From: Ornithodoros turicata
Lineage: Eukaryota; Arthropoda; Arachnida; Ixodida; Argasidae
DNA: 64,000 nucleotides
NCBI RefSeq assembly: GCF_037126465.1
Contig: NC_088204.1
Location: 81,172,361-81,236,360 of the forward strand
Reading direction: 5' to 3'
The notes below the pieces were generated by a model. It did not search any database and was not told the DNA's origin. It saw nothing but the letters and a program-made list of their open reading frames with translations. Below, one piece after another: positions 9,247-24,200 of the stretch (positions are counted from its first letter, which is position 1; each line of letters starts with the position of its first letter). The position numbers were made by a program, and so were the translations under genes.

Positions 9247-12200
9247 GTAAGAAATTCTCGTTATTTAAACTCGCACGATTATTAATAGTAATAGTAGCCT
9301 TCGTTACATTGGAAATGTTTTAAACGGTGCTTTCTACGCTTCCTGAGTTGCTCAGGGGGGCACGAATCAGTGTGTGCTAACGCATCTTGCGTCTAAGTCA
9401 ACATGACACGTTCTCACGACGTAGACATTTCGCAATCGGTTTCACGATGATTTTATGACCCAACCGTCAGTGTAGGAAGAAGTTAAAACAAACCAGATGT
9501 CTCGTTTCCCCAAGTCTTGAATGGCGCAAGGCCGCGCTTCTAACCTACATTAATCCTCAAGTACATCTCGCATATAGCCCTCGCTAAGTATAATTCTCTC
9601 TGCTCGACATTTTGTTTACCATGTACCGCATACGTTCGTTTGATTAGAGTGCATGCAAGTTATTTTTTGTCGACATTCAAAATCTGACCGTGTTGCCATG
9701 GAAACGGGAAGATATGTGAAAAATAGTCGATGGTAGAACAAGTTTGCAGAAGGAAAATTTATGCGTTTCCTTTTTTTTTTTTTTTCGATGTTTTCCTGAA
9801 GCTGCACGTCAGTCTCGCGCAACGCGAGGACGAGTTCGCCAGTGAGAAAAAAAAGAAGAAGACATATTTAAAAAAGAAAAGTAAAGATGCGCTCCGGATG
9901 TTTTCCTGGTAGATAGTCGTTCGGGAAACAGCATTTCTTCTTCTTCTTCTTTTTTTTTTTTTTTTTCACGTGCTTCTCTAATGACACGGTGGTGCGAATA
10001 ATGGCACGAAACGAGCAGAAGAACGGGACTGGTTACGTCATCAAAACATCAGAGGGGAAAGTCACTGTCCGGGAAATATTTCCGTGCCTTGGTGGCGGCT
10101 TGCTTGGTGGTCTGGAGTCCGTGTTGCTACGCAAAAAAGGTTTTCCCGCTCTCTGCCGGTACATTGGTATAGGGCTTTCTGCTAGTACGTGACACAAAGT
10201 TCGTCTGCGTTAAAGTTAAGTAAATTTAAAATTTCAATTCAATAAATTAAAAGTTAAATTCGTCTGCATGCCATGCAAGGCTGCAAGTCATCATCGGGAA
10301 TACAGCCAGGGAACAAAGGAGAAACTGTGTTGAGAGTTGAAATGCGGGCGTATTTGTATGAGTCTATATTCCCGTAACATGGGCATCGTAAAGCAGAAAA
10401 AAAAAGGACGAAAATTGGTGATCCTTCGAAAAAGAATGAAAAGAAGGCATTGCACCGGTTTAGAGAAATTGCAGTTTATGAAGCCACTTCAGTGACAACA
10501 GATTGCATTTCATCAATGAGTTTCACCCACACGAGCAATATGGCTGCCCCTTCACTGTGTATACGGACTCCGCAATCTGGATTGGCGTAGAGCGGTCACC
10601 TGATCTGCCTTCGTCATGGAGAACGGCGAACAGAAGAGGGGCGAGGAAGAAAGATGACACGCATGGCTGAGTCACTTCGCCCCAAAGTTATCAATATAAA
10701 AGATGGGTATCTGCGTCAATGGGAACCTACATTCCAAGTTTTCTTGCATTCGCGCAACATCCTCGCTTGCGGATAACGGTTTGAAATCCGCGCGGATAAA
10801 ATGCGAACAAATCGGCGCGCCTGTACGGTGGCAGGGGATATCCGCATTGTATCCGCAAATAAGGATTAGTGTCCCTACGACTCGTCGTGGGCATTCTTCG
10901 TTCTCCGAACGCAGTAACCGCGGATGTGCGGATATACTCCATATTCGCGCGGATGCGGGTACATCCATTTCGACTAGCGCGGTTGCGGATCTCGCATGCG
11001 CGGTACCGTGCTGACGCGAATACTGTCCGTCTTTTCCGCGCTCACCTCTAGTAACACACCCCCGGGAAATCGGCAGCGGGAATACTGAAAAGCATCCGAC
11101 TGTAAAATATGGCTGACATGAGACGGAGACATCTCCGCCGGGGAAGCGGCCGCGGGAGTGGTCACGTGCTCACGACAACCAATAGGGAGGCCCGAGGCTG
11201 ACGTCAGAGTTCCACGGCCAAAGTTTGGGGCCAGCTTTTTTTCTTCTTCTTTTTTCCCTCAATACTCCGGCGTGCGATACAATAGGTAGTGAATCACACT
11301 GACATCAAAGCGTCAAAACCACTTTAACATTCACACAATGGCTGCCCTTTGTCAGTGTAACTAACACAAACGGACGTCTCCTTGAAAAGTGTCCCTGTAA
11401 AAAGTGGTAGCGAGGGTGAACAAAAGTTACGTGCTCTGTGTAAAATTCTCACAAACGAACACGCAAATCACGCGAATGTAAAGCGCGAACACGCAAATCG
11501 TGTGAAGATCTCCGTTATGAGAGGGAAACACCCTCCCCGACTCCCATACCGGAAGTGAGGAAGGAGCCCAAATGAATTGATGCCAGTTGTTCTTACTTTT
11601 CTGCTTTTCATTCACAGTTTTTCTCGAGGGTTCCTCGTGCTGCTGAACGTCGCCGTAAACGTCCAATTCACCCAACACAGGTGCCTTGTTCGCCGAGCGA
11701 TACCATATTTTTTTTACTTCTGTTTAGCGTACACATACACACACAAAAAAATCATATTGGGAACAAAAGGTCGACAAACTGCGAGCTATCAAATTTCGTA
11801 GCTCCGAGGCCGAGAAGTGGTCATATCGCTTGTAAAATGAACTGGGAGATCCACTCAGTGGTGTGCTGCCCGTGGTCCTTCCTGCACTTTGGTGTTATTT
11901 GTTTAGCGTTAGTCCCGCTGACGATATTGAATTTTATTTAATATTTTATGAATTTTTACAGCACCGAGTTGTTGCACTTGAGCAGAGTCCCTTATGTGGC
12001 GTGTGGTTCTTATTCTAGGAAGGTATAAATATAATGACAGATTCATTCATTCATTCATTCAATTCAATTCTATTCTATTAGGTACTATTCTGTTTTATCT
12101 TACTTTATTTGCTTGTACCCCAGATACAACTTGACAGGAAATTATAGTGATGGAGGAGCCAGAGGGAAACACCCCGTTGAAGGCTCCTTCCTGAAAAGTG

Positions 12201-15200
12201 CTTTAATTACATCAAGAGCATAGATCATAAATCATAATACAAGAAAATACAGTCCAGGAAACAAAAAAATGGTTGTACGTGACAGGAACCGTAAGTAGCC
12301 TATCAGGAACCGTTAATTACCAAAACATTTTTTACTTGTCCCCTAAGAGATGAATAAGAACATATATTTTTTTTATATCAGGCGGCTAAGGGTTCCAATC
12401 ACATACCCAACGAAACGAAAATGATAGCCTATCGTAGTTTGTACTGATCTTCGGTAGATTCAACATTCCACTTGCTCCTGCCCTATAGTAGGCGAGCTTG
12501 AATTAAAATTGCACAAAAAAATATTTTGGGCAAAGTTAGATTAAGTTTTAAAATGCGGTAAGTCCAACTAAGAACGCTATACGTTATCATGTCGTGGACA
12601 CTGAGAATATGAGTATCACGATATGAAACGTGAGGTAAATAGGGCAGAGCATAGAAAATCTTGATGGCACGGTTTTGTAACACTTCGAGGACACGTAAGT
12701 GGGTCTTTTATAAGTAATACCTCACACAGAAGAAGAGCAACAAAATTGAGATTGATCTCCGGGCTCGGTGCGGTGAAAGATGAAAGTCACTGAAAAGGTT
12801 AGCCAGCTGTAGGGATCGAACCCACATCTTCTGGATTGCCGGTTTGATTTGCCGGTTTGATTTCGTTGATTTCTTAGGCAATTTGAGGCTTGTTTGTATC
12901 TGTCCCCTCTATGTTGTTCCAGCCTCAGAACATCAGTTTATCTCTTGTTCGGTGCGGTCGTTGCTATGGGGACACACTCCCAAATCTGGCGGAGGCGGCT
13001 TTTATTTATTTTGTATTTATTTTTGCCACTCAGTTTCGAACATGGCTTTTATCGCTGCATCTATCTAACTAGCATTGCTGGCTTCTCACCTCCCATTGGA
13101 CTAAAACTATAAGAGTTATTGCCCGTGTTAACGAATACCGTTACAATTTAACCGTACAGCGGTAAAAGTCAGTGCAGTTTTACGACTGAGACATTCCATG
13201 TTTCTGCAGCGTTTCTAACGCGCACTCGAAACATAAAATCCTATATCTTGGAAGGTTTACTGTGCTGGCCTGTTTCTCATAGAGCACTCGTAAAATGAAA
13301 GAGTCTGTTGCTTAAAACGTAGAAAGAGGGGGGCACATAAAATCGAGACGCTCTACTTCCTGCTTTAAGCTCAATCTTGCAAACTTATCGCACTCACTTA
13401 TATATTATCCGGAAGTTTGTTTGTATTTTAATTCGCTTCCTACTCGCCAGTTTAACCCGCGAGACGTCTGACGAGGAAAACGAAACCGAAACAATTTCCG
13501 GTCGCTCTGGAACTTCAACGAGCCACTAATGTGACGAAGGAGAATAATCGAGGAGCTTGTTGCGAGCTTTATTTTAGTCGGTGTTGTATACATAGCTGTG
13601 CTATACTATACTAGCGCTGCTACCGTATTCGCTACCTTTTTCAGTAGCGGAGTAGCGATTCCGTTATATTTTATGTTCGTAACGGAAACAGTATTTACGC
13701 TACAAAATAGGTAGCGACGGACTCTTTCTCCGCTACCGCTACTTTTCATGATATGGAAGGCGTGGAACATAGGGGAAAAAAAAGAGAGATAACGACGAAG
13801 CAGGTTTTTGCTCGTTAAATTCCTTTTAGTTACTTGTTAGTAGTGAGTTATCCAGACCCCATAACACCCCCCTAACACCCCTCAAATGTTCAGTGACACC
13901 CCCCTAACTTTTTCACCTGTGTACCCCCTACAGGGGGTGCCCTTGCGATTTCAGCGTTAGACGCATGTCGGTATAATATGTTAAGCTGTAATGACGTAAC
14001 TATAATAATGACCTCCCACCCCCAATTTTTCCGAACACCCCTCCATGCTTTGGATTCTGGATCAAGCACTGCTTGTTAGTCAGCAGACTGATATGACGAT
14101 CTTCATCAATTTCACTAACTCTCTTTAGCTAACCGCCATCAAATATTCGGGAATATAATTAGTGCTGCGCATTTTCAAACTTTTTACGCTCACATTTGCG
14201 AAACACAAGGGTATACGAGCTACGAAGTTAATTTCCATCATACAATCAGCTGCAAAACTAGTGTGAGCGTGTTTATAGCACGTTTGGAACTGTGTTTTGC
14301 AACTTTATTGTTCGGGGCACGTAAACAAAGTGTCGTGTTATTTGGAACATGAATACGGAAATATCTCGGGAACGCAACAAGATATCGTCGGAGTCATTGC
14401 TCTCCAAACGTATGCCGCCGACTTTGCTTGTGTCGCAGTGAAGCATTTCTGACAAGCTAAAGTTACGGGTACAGCTTGGGACAAAATTCTACGGAACACC
14501 ATGGTGTCCCATTTCTTAATTGCAGTGATATCCTAGCAGCAAACAGGATCGCACACACGTACTGAAAGATAGATAGAATAGCCAGTCACTCGTTTCTTAT
14601 TCGATTTCTTCCATGGTAGCTAGCAGGGGACAGCTCCAATAAAGAAATGCTCCAACGCCGTATATCCCGTGAACTTTTGTCCCTAGCTTACACAGGTTGC
14701 CGAACGCGATCTAGTTATTTGATCACATCAAATACGCTGCACTCTTGGTACTTGAGACACATAAAATGAATAAATAACATCGTTAGGAAGACAGTGTATG
14801 CCAACATTCTTATTAATGCTCTTTGCACACTTGGACATTCGGCAAAAAGATGCCTTCGGTAAGGTGTTGCCTGGTTTTAGCGGATAGAAGTGGCGGCATA
14901 GTCTTTACGTTATTTTTATTTTGTATCGGTATCGCGTTACTTTTTGAAATTTGTAGCGACGCTATAGTATCGCGCTACCTTTTCGTGAAGTAGCACGTAG
15001 CGGTATTCCGTTACTTCGTTTTGGCAGCGGGTACAACGCTGATTTTAGTAGACGACAATCCGAAAGTAAGCAGTAGTAGTTACTGACCGGCGGCATCGCC
15101 GATCGTTGCTGGTAGCCAAGGTCGTGCTGAACACTGGGAGATAGTGGGTTCGAATCCTAGCACCGGCTGTGCCGTCTGAGGTTTTCCCTGGGTTTTCCGA

Positions 15201-18200
15201 AGGCTTTCCAGACGAATGTCGGCACGTACAGTTCCCCCTGAAGTCGGCCCAGGACGAATACTAACCCCCCTGTCCTCCACTCCTTCCTACTGTCCTCTCT
15301 CCATCTGTCCACATCTGTACGCCGCTCATAGCCATAGTTGCTTCGCGGTGCTAACACGCAAAAAAAAAAACGTAGTTATGTTACGGGCGATCGACTGGTG
15401 GCGACGCCCAACGGCTGTACGTTGAAAAGAAATTGACAAAAAGGAAAACTGCTACTACTACGTCGACATAGCGGCAGAAGCAGACGATTAAGCCAGAAGA
15501 CTGACTTCAGCTACGGCACCATAACGCCTGTTCTAAATTCGTGATGTTATCACGGATGGCCGCACGGTGGCGACACGTGACCGCGCGAGACAGTTTCCAA
15601 AGGGAATACGCGGACCTGAACCTGTTGAAAGTAGCGAGATAAATAACAGAGCATTCCGCACGCAAGACGAGTCTTAACGTGAGGTTTCTCCTCGTTTTAT
15701 TCGAGCGTTAAAAGCAGAAGACGCGTATGTTAGTTCTTAAACTCTCGTAGCATCTTCACGGATGACCGCACAGCGGCGTCGAAATCGCGGGAAAAAACGA
15801 AACCGAAACTATTTCCGGTCACTTCTCGGAACGCAGTCTTCTGCAATCTAGCGCCCCATTTGGGCAGACGACCCTCTGCGTTAACCCTAAATCTGCGGAT
15901 TTTGCACGGATGGCCGGCGCTGTGGCGTGTCGTAACGGTTCTAAAAGGCGATGCATAATGGAATTTCCGTGCAGGCGAATCGGTAATCAGTTTGTTTTCA
16001 TCCTGCGGAGAAAAGTGAGGTTTTGTCGTGACCGTACGAACCTCTTCCACTCTGACCTTTGATGGTTTTCCGTGTCACATTAGCGGCTCCGATGGTTGGG
16101 CGTGATAATGGGAGAGGGGAAAAAAAGAAAGGGTGCTGCGCGAGGTCGCTCGTGTTTTGAAAAGTGTGCTGATGAGATCGAACAGGCAGGATGACACCTT
16201 TCTCACGGTCGTGTTGGGTTTGCCGTGGCGCACAAAAAAAGTAGTCTCGCATTTAACAGGTTCCACTTAACTTAGTTTTGTTACGCGAGGGGGACAGCTT
16301 AGAGGGAGAGTATACGCTATGAACGATACCGCTGTATGTGGTTTCTTTTGTAGCAACACCTGACTTTGAAGTGTATGTATACTGGGTGTATCCAGGTTAA
16401 GTAAACTCGCGTTTGCGCACGGGACGCGTTGCTTGCTCACAGAACGAACTTCCGGTGGCGCACGACGACGTATTTTTGCGATTAAAAAATCGTGGTAACC
16501 AAGCTCTGTGTAACAAAAAAAATATAGCCGCCCCAGTGTTTTATTCAGACCCCCCTACACTCCCCAACACCCCCTCAATTGTTTGGCGACACGTCCTATA
16601 ACATAGCACAGTAAAATCCCGAGCTTGAGGGAAATACGAAGAACGACAACAACAACAACAACAGTAACAATAACTTTATTGTGAGATGATGAATGGGGAG
16701 TTCCATCGCCAGGGGTGGTACTCTACCCCATTGCTGGTGGTGGTGTGGGGAATGAAATTGTAGCGACCCGATCACCATCGGCATGATCTCCTTGGACCGT
16801 CGCGTCATCACTCCTTTGCAGGGAACGTTTCTCGTGACTCCTTGTTTATAGCAATTTGCTAAGAAATAATGAGCCCCTTCACAATAAGGATCGAAGCCCT
16901 ATGGTGTCCAGAAAGGTCTAAAGAGCTCTGAGGGCAGAGCCTTGGTGGGCTGCAACGACACGACACGAAGGACACGATACGAGCCTAACGTGCTAACTTT
17001 TTTTTCCTGTGCACCCCCTACAGCGGGAAGAGAAGGATTGCTATGTAGCTTTAGAAGTATGTCGGTATAATGATGCATTGAGGCAGTGCTTCCCAAACTC
17101 TGCCACCCTGAGACCGAGAAAAAAAATAAGACATCGCCCCCCCCCCCCCCCCGAGCTTTTCGCGATGCCAGAAGCCTTCCGATTTCAGTGCTCGTACAGT
17201 AACGCAAGACTGACGCCTAAATACGTACAACAGTAGTAGCCCAACAGCACAATGTACTGAAAGCAGTAGCCCAACAGCACAATGTACTGAAAGCAGTAGG
17301 GGTGGATGGGAAGGTGGAAGGCCTTGAACAGGTACCCAAGCAGCACGACGTACTGAAAGTCGAGTGCAATAGGGGTGGACGGTATGTATCTTATCAATGT
17401 TCTTTAGTGTTACGAGTCTGTTCAAGGCTTTCCAGCTACCATTTCACCCCTATTGCACTCGACTTTCAGTACATTGTGCTGCTTAGGGAAACTAAAGAAC
17501 ATTGATAAGGGCACACACCGTCCACCCCTATTGCACTCGACTTTCAGTACATTGTGCTGCTTAGGGAAACTAAAGAACATTGATAAGGGCACACACCGTC
17601 CACCCCTATTGCACTCGACTTTCAGTACATTGTGCTGCTTAGGGAAACTAAAGAACATTGATAAGGGCACACACCGTCCACCCCTACTGCACTCGACTTT
17701 CAGTACATTGTGCTGCTTGGGGAAACTAAAGAACATTGATAAGGGCACACACCGTCCACCCCTACTGCACTCGACTTTCAGTACATTGTGCTGCTTAGGG
17801 AAACTAAAGAACATTGATAAGGGCACACACCGTCCACCCCTACTGCACTCGACTTTCAGTACATTGTGCTGCTTAGGGAAACTAAAGAACATTGATAAGG
17901 GCACACACCGTCCACCCCTACTGCACTCGACTTTCAGTACATTGTGCTGCTTAGGGAAACTAAAGAACATTGATAAGGGCACACACCGTCCACCCCTACT
18001 GCACTCGACTTTCAGTACATTGTGCTGCTTAGGGAAACTAAAGAACATTGATAAGGGCACACACCGTCCACCCCTACTGCACTCGACTTTCAGTACATTG
18101 TGCTGCTTAGGGAAACTAAAGAACATTGATAAGGGCACACACCGTCCACCCCTACTGCACTCGACTTTCAGTACATTGTGCTGCTTAGGGAAACTAAAGA

Positions 18201-21200
18201 ACATTGATAAGGGCACACACCGTCCACCCCTACTGCACTCGACTTTCAGTACATTGTGCTGCTTAGGGAAACTAAAGAACATTGATAAGGGCACACACCG
18301 TCCACCCCTACTGCACTCGACTTTCAGTACATTGTGCTGCTTGGGGAAACTAAAGAACATTGATAAGGGCACACACCGTCCACCCCTACTGCACTCGACT
18401 TTCAGTACATTGTGCTGCTTAGGGAAACTAAAGAACATTGATAAGGGCACACACCGTCCACCCCTACTGCACTCGACTTTCAGTACATTGTGCTGCTTAG
18501 GGAAACTAAAGAACATTGATAAGGGCACACACCGTCCACCCCTACTGCACTCGACTTTCAGTACATTGTGCTGCTTAGGGAAACTAAAGAACATTGATAA
18601 GGGCACACACCGTCCACCCCTACTGCACTCGACTTTCAGTACATTGTGCTGCTTAGGGAAACTAAAGAACATTGATAAGGGCACACACCGTCCACCCCTA
18701 CTGCACTCGACTTTCAGTACATTGTGCTGCTTAGGGAAACTAAAGAACATTGATAAGGGCACACACCGTCCACCCCTACTGCACTCGACTTTCAGTACAT
18801 TGTGCTGCTTGGGGAAACTAAAGAACATTGATAAGGGCACACACCGTCCACCCCTACTGCACTCGACTTTCAGTACATTGTGCTGCTTAGGGAAACTAAA
18901 GAACATTGATAAGGGCACACACCGTCCACCCCTACTGCACTCGACTTTCAGTACATTGTGCTGCTTGGGGAAACTAAAGAACATTGATAAGGGCACACAC
19001 CGTCCACCCCTACTGCACTCGACTTTCAGTACATTGTGCTGCTTAGGGAAACTAAAGAACATTGATAAGGGCACACACCGTCCACCCCTACTGCACTCGA
19101 CTTTCAGTACATTGTGCTGCTTGGGGAAACTAAAGAACATTGATAAGGGCACACACCGTCCACCCCTACTGCACTCGACTTTCAGTACATTGTGCTGCTT
19201 AGGGAAACTAAAGAACATTGATAAGGGCACACACCGTCCACCCCTACTGCACTCGACTTTCAGTACATTGTGCTGCTTGGGGAAACTAAAGAACATTGAT
19301 AAGGGCACACACCGTCCACCCCTACTGCACTCGACTTTCAGTACATTGTGCTGCTTAGGGAAACTAAAGAACATTGATAAGGGCACACACCGTCCACCCC
19401 TACTGCACTCGACTTTCAGTACATTGTGCTGCTTGGGGAAACTAAAGAACATTGATAAGGGCACACACCGTCCACCCCTACTGCACTCGACTTTCAGTAC
19501 ATTGTGCTGCTTTGGCGACGAAATACCGCATTACGTATCACCCTCGACCAAAAGGCAACACCCGGTGCGTAGGATATATCGTCTTCAACCTCACTCGTTC
19601 GTTTGTCATCCTCGACTTGCCTGTACTATAAAAAGGCGCCACTCACTCTGGATAATTTGCCTAGCGTGCTCGATGTTCTCGTCAGGCTGTTTTTGGGCAA
19701 TCTTAAGCGATCGGGGTTACTTCTAAACCCACACAGGGTCGTCTCGCCACTGTTTCCATTGTTCCGCGTTGACATTAGTGCCATTTTAATCGCTCTCTAT
19801 CTTCGTATATACTAGTCCTCCTGACGGAATACTTTATATAGCGGACGTTTATACGCGCCCAGCTGACTTTCCCACAGTCACCCCTCGCTCGAGATGCGTT
19901 TTTCTTCTTGCCGCGTCAACGCGCAGCGGGTGCGCAGACTTTGACCTTTTACACGGGGCACTGCACTTCTTTTCCGTTCCGCATTCTGGAGATATATACT
20001 GAGGAGACGCCATACCAGAGGTTGAGGGCTTGGTCGATGTTCTTTTATAGCTGGAAAAGTTGCTGAACGTGGCCAGTCCTTTGAAGGGATGGGAATAGAG
20101 AGCAGGGTTGCGGAGTTGCCACTCCGGAGTTGGAATGATTCCGGAATGATTCCAGATTTATCACAGCTCGGAATGGAATGTCGCGAAACTGTTATATAGG
20201 AATGGAATGGGAATGGAAGTAGGCAGTTTTTCGCAGGAATGGCATTGGAATGGAATGGCGCGAAACTGTCATATAGGAATGGAATGGGAGTGGAATGGTC
20301 TGGGGGCCCGGTGGCTGCTGGGGCTAGCCAGTACGGTTACCGGTCCCTTTTCTTTTATCGGTGGAATTAACGGAATGGAATGGGGTTGCCAAGCCCATTC
20401 CAGGAGTGGGAATTACGCCATACCTTTTCATCCCGAGGAATTGAAAGGAATGGAATTGGAATGGAATCTGTGGCCCCATTCCGCAACCCTGGTAGAGAGT
20501 GTAGGGGAAGAAAATTGGCGCTACGTGGTGTTTTTTTTTTAATTCCGCATTAGCGCCGCGAAGCAACTGTGACTATGATGTGCGTACAGACGTGGACAGG
20601 CCTTAGTATGCGTCCTGGGCCGACTTCAAGGAAAACTGCACCGCCATTCGTCTGGACCCCAACAGCACCGAATATCCTCTGGATGTACGAATAATGTCCT
20701 AACGGATTCGCACGTCCGATGGATATCCGAGGGATATCCACTGGACGTATGAATCCGTTAGGACATTTTTCGTACGTCCAGAGGATATTCGGTGTTGTTG
20801 GGGGATAGTCTAGCCGGGTAGCCTTAGACAGGACAGCCGCAGTGCCGGGAAAACTGTGGTGTACAGATTGGACGGTGCTGAGGAAGAGTTAGTCGGCACA
20901 CGGTCGCTTTTTGGCGCGGGAAATATAGGAGATTGAACGAATGACGACTGAGGAACAGTTTATGGATTGGTTGAAGATGGTGCGGGGAAATTATTTTTTC
21001 ATTCAGCAAAGATGCGTAGATAAACAATAAGGTGAACCACGTATGCGAGCAAAGACCGGAACTAGTTACATTAGTAGCAACTGCACTCTTAAAAATGGGG
21101 GGTGGGGGGGTAATAGCAGGATCGACTCGCCGTTGTTGGCCACGCTGAAGTGGGCATCGTCACGACTATAGCCAAAAAAAGAAAAAAAAAAGGTACGGAT

Positions 21201-24200
21201 AGAGGATGAAGGGTGAAGGCTGAAAATGAACTTCACCGCATAGCACGCTCCTAGCTAACCATCATCCCGGGTGACGTTATTCTTTCCCCTGATTTGCTGA
21301 GAACGGGGGGCGTACGCCATTTTTGTGGCATTATGATGCCGTTCATAATTGCCACAAAAATGCCGTACGCCCCCTGTTTTCGTCAAACGAAGGGAGGGAA
21401 CGCTCATTCTGGATGATCTGTTTTAAGCGTGTGGTTACGGCGCCCCTCACAACGGCTTTTGCGCACTGTGTCCTCAGTGTCTTGTGCTCCATAAAAGCTC
21501 GTGGAAAAGCGCAACCAATAAGATTCGGCTCACAATCATTTGACGTTAATTGTAACTGCCTGTTTTTTGTTTTTGTTTTTTTTTTTTGCTGTAAGAGAGA
21601 AGAGACGTCAACCAGATCGATCAAACTGTGTCGACCTCCTTCTATATACAATGTGAACAAATTCTCGGAAAGACTGACTATACGAAAGATGCGCCTCGAG
21701 CACAAGGCACAGTAAAGGACACGTTTGAGAATTGACTGGACAATTACGTTGGGGTTGTTTCCATTCTTCAGCCGCGCAGGGCTTCTCTGGGTGCTGACAC
21801 GGGTCACCGACTCTGGAGCATGTTCGCTTGAACCGTGAAATGTGTAACGCCGCCTCTTCAATCTTTTTTTATATCTATTTATTGTATCTCAAGTAGTCAA
21901 CTTGGCCCACAAGCACGCAGGGAGAAGCGTGCCCAAGAATATAAAGTACGGCTTTCTTCCCAAATCGCTCTTGGGCGTCGCCGTGCAGTCCCAGAGCTTC
22001 CTGTCTTCTTCTTCTTTTTATTATTATTATTATTATTATTATTTTGCTAGGTGCATTCCTCACAGGGATTCGTTGCTCTCTTCTGTGACGTCGAAGAAAA
22101 ACCTGAAATTGAAATAATTGCCGGATAATTGGTACGTCGCGAGACAACTATATGATGACGAGCGACGCCACAGTGCTCGATTTGTGAACTAATTTTGTCC
22201 ACCCGAGGGTTCTTTTACGTGCACTGAAATCTGAGCACCATATTTAACGTCCGGCCGTCATGGAAGAAGACCTTGTCCGAGCAACTTGTACGGTATGAGG
22301 GGCTCGAGCCCGTAACCTTGAGACCAGTAGGCGGATACGTCAGCAACTGAGCCGCCGAGGGTCATAAAAATTAAGCCGATGGTTCGAATCTGATCTAAAG
22401 ATGCAAAAAAAAAAGCCGTTGGATGTTTCCTGGGGATCGTTAAGTGACGTCATAGTGTTCGACAGCGCCACCAATTTGGTAGAGTTGAACTACGCTGGAA
22501 GGTAGGAGCGAACAAGGGCGCGCCCGAAAGCCACGGTCTTGAGGGGATTACGATGGTCCCTGAAAGGGACGCGACCTTCGGTCCTACTTTTATTTCAGTA
22601 GGAGGCAGCGAACAAGTGCCCATTCGAGGAACCCAGCCCTCCCCTTCCGATTTGTTTCGGTTTCAGTTTGTCTACCAACGTCATGATGACGTTTCTCGGA
22701 TAGAGGTTTTGTTTCTCTGCGTTGCCGTTATCCTGTGGAGCCTCTGGTACAGAAGGAAAGACCACGTACACAAGGTGTGGTACAAAAGGAAAGGCAGGGC
22801 CGATCCAAGCCAAGCTCCATCTGCTGTTTGCTTCTGCGAAGAGGTTCAAGACGTTCCTGTCCTAAATGATGTTATGGTTCCTTCCTGTGACATTTGCAGG
22901 GCTAATACGCTGACGTCACTTCGAAACCAGAGGCGTTCCAGCGCGATAAAAAGTACACGTGAAGTCGAATCTGATTTTAATCTCAAAACCTGTCCACGGC
23001 CACAATCTTCAAAAAAAACACCTGTGGCCCCCATCAACCGCGAACAAACCACATTATATACTCCAGTGCCCGATATATGAAGAGTCCCCCCGCCCCCTTT
23101 AAATAAATAAAAAAAACGAAAAAATTACGCAACATCATGGAACCGGAACGCGTTTGTCCCCCATTACGGAACGTCCACGAAACACGCACTTGGTGAGAAA
23201 CAGCCTCTTGACCTCCGTGGGGACGCAACAACAGCACTTGTTGTGCGCAATTACTATAGAATACACGTAGTACGATTGTTTTCCGTCACCCACTGAAGAT
23301 CTACGAGGTCTTTTTAACGTCCGGAAGGGGTCCCTTTGTGTGTGTGTCTCTCCCGATGTCTCTGTCCGGAAGTAATCCCGGATGGGATGTAGGTTTGTAT
23401 AATGTTTCGCAAATGAGGCTATGGAGTGAGTCGGCGCTTGTGAACGTTGGCGTAATAAAGTAATTGAAGAGGTGGGAACGAGGTGTGGCCTGAGAATGGG
23501 TGTTGGGTGATGTAGTGCATATGGATGGAGGGGAGGTTTAAGAAACAAAGGAAAAGGGTAGTGATGCTTTTTATGCTGAGCCGCAGTAGCATGTCGGCAA
23601 AGCAGGACGGGAACTATTTAAATGCATTACATGTGTTTCTGTACTTGAGTATTTACCATTTTTTTAGATGTGCCATACTCCTACCTTTACTAGTTTCTAT
23701 TATGTTGTTGATTGGGCTTGAATTCGGGGTGGCACCATAAAAATACCAATAAATAAATAAATAAATAAATTACTTTATATACAAATCCATGTATCTATAT
23801 GATGATGATGGAGGAATAGACATCTACCCGAAAAACGTCACCATGACCTTGGTAGACAGATTGAAACCGAAACAAATCGGAAGTGGAGGACTGGGTTCCA
23901 CGAATGGACACAAATGTTCGCTGCCTTCTATTGAAAGAAAAGTAGGACTGAAGGTCGTGTCCCTTTCAGGGACCATCGTATATTCCTCTCAAGACTTCAA
24001 GACAAGATTGTATTCGTTATCTGGAAGTTGCAATAAAGCATCGTTTATCGTTATCGTTAAAGACCGTGGCTTTCGGACGCGAGCTTGTTCGCTCCCCTAT
24101 CACTCTTTTTTAAAAAAAAGGGTGTACTTTAACTCCTTTCCTTGCCACATACATAACACCCTTTTGGAGAGTATACAATTACGCTCAAAAGGGTGTCTCC

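Noticed and set aside
10001..10192. Small gene starting MARNEQKNG
   Set aside because: A 63-codon frame without splice partner or known family. Kept as unsupported.
19627..19638. TATA-box promoter
   Set aside because: A good TATAAAAA word, but no initiator or exon at the expected distance.
17422..19726. Long open frames on both strands (680 and 757 codons)
   Set aside because: They are a consequence of a 78-bp tandem unit without stops in those frames. Both strands are equally open, there is no splice or start context, and the array lies in an intron.
22553..23080. 175-codon plus-strand frame
   Set aside because: Its first part is the antisense of repeat R1, and the rest shows no family or splice support.
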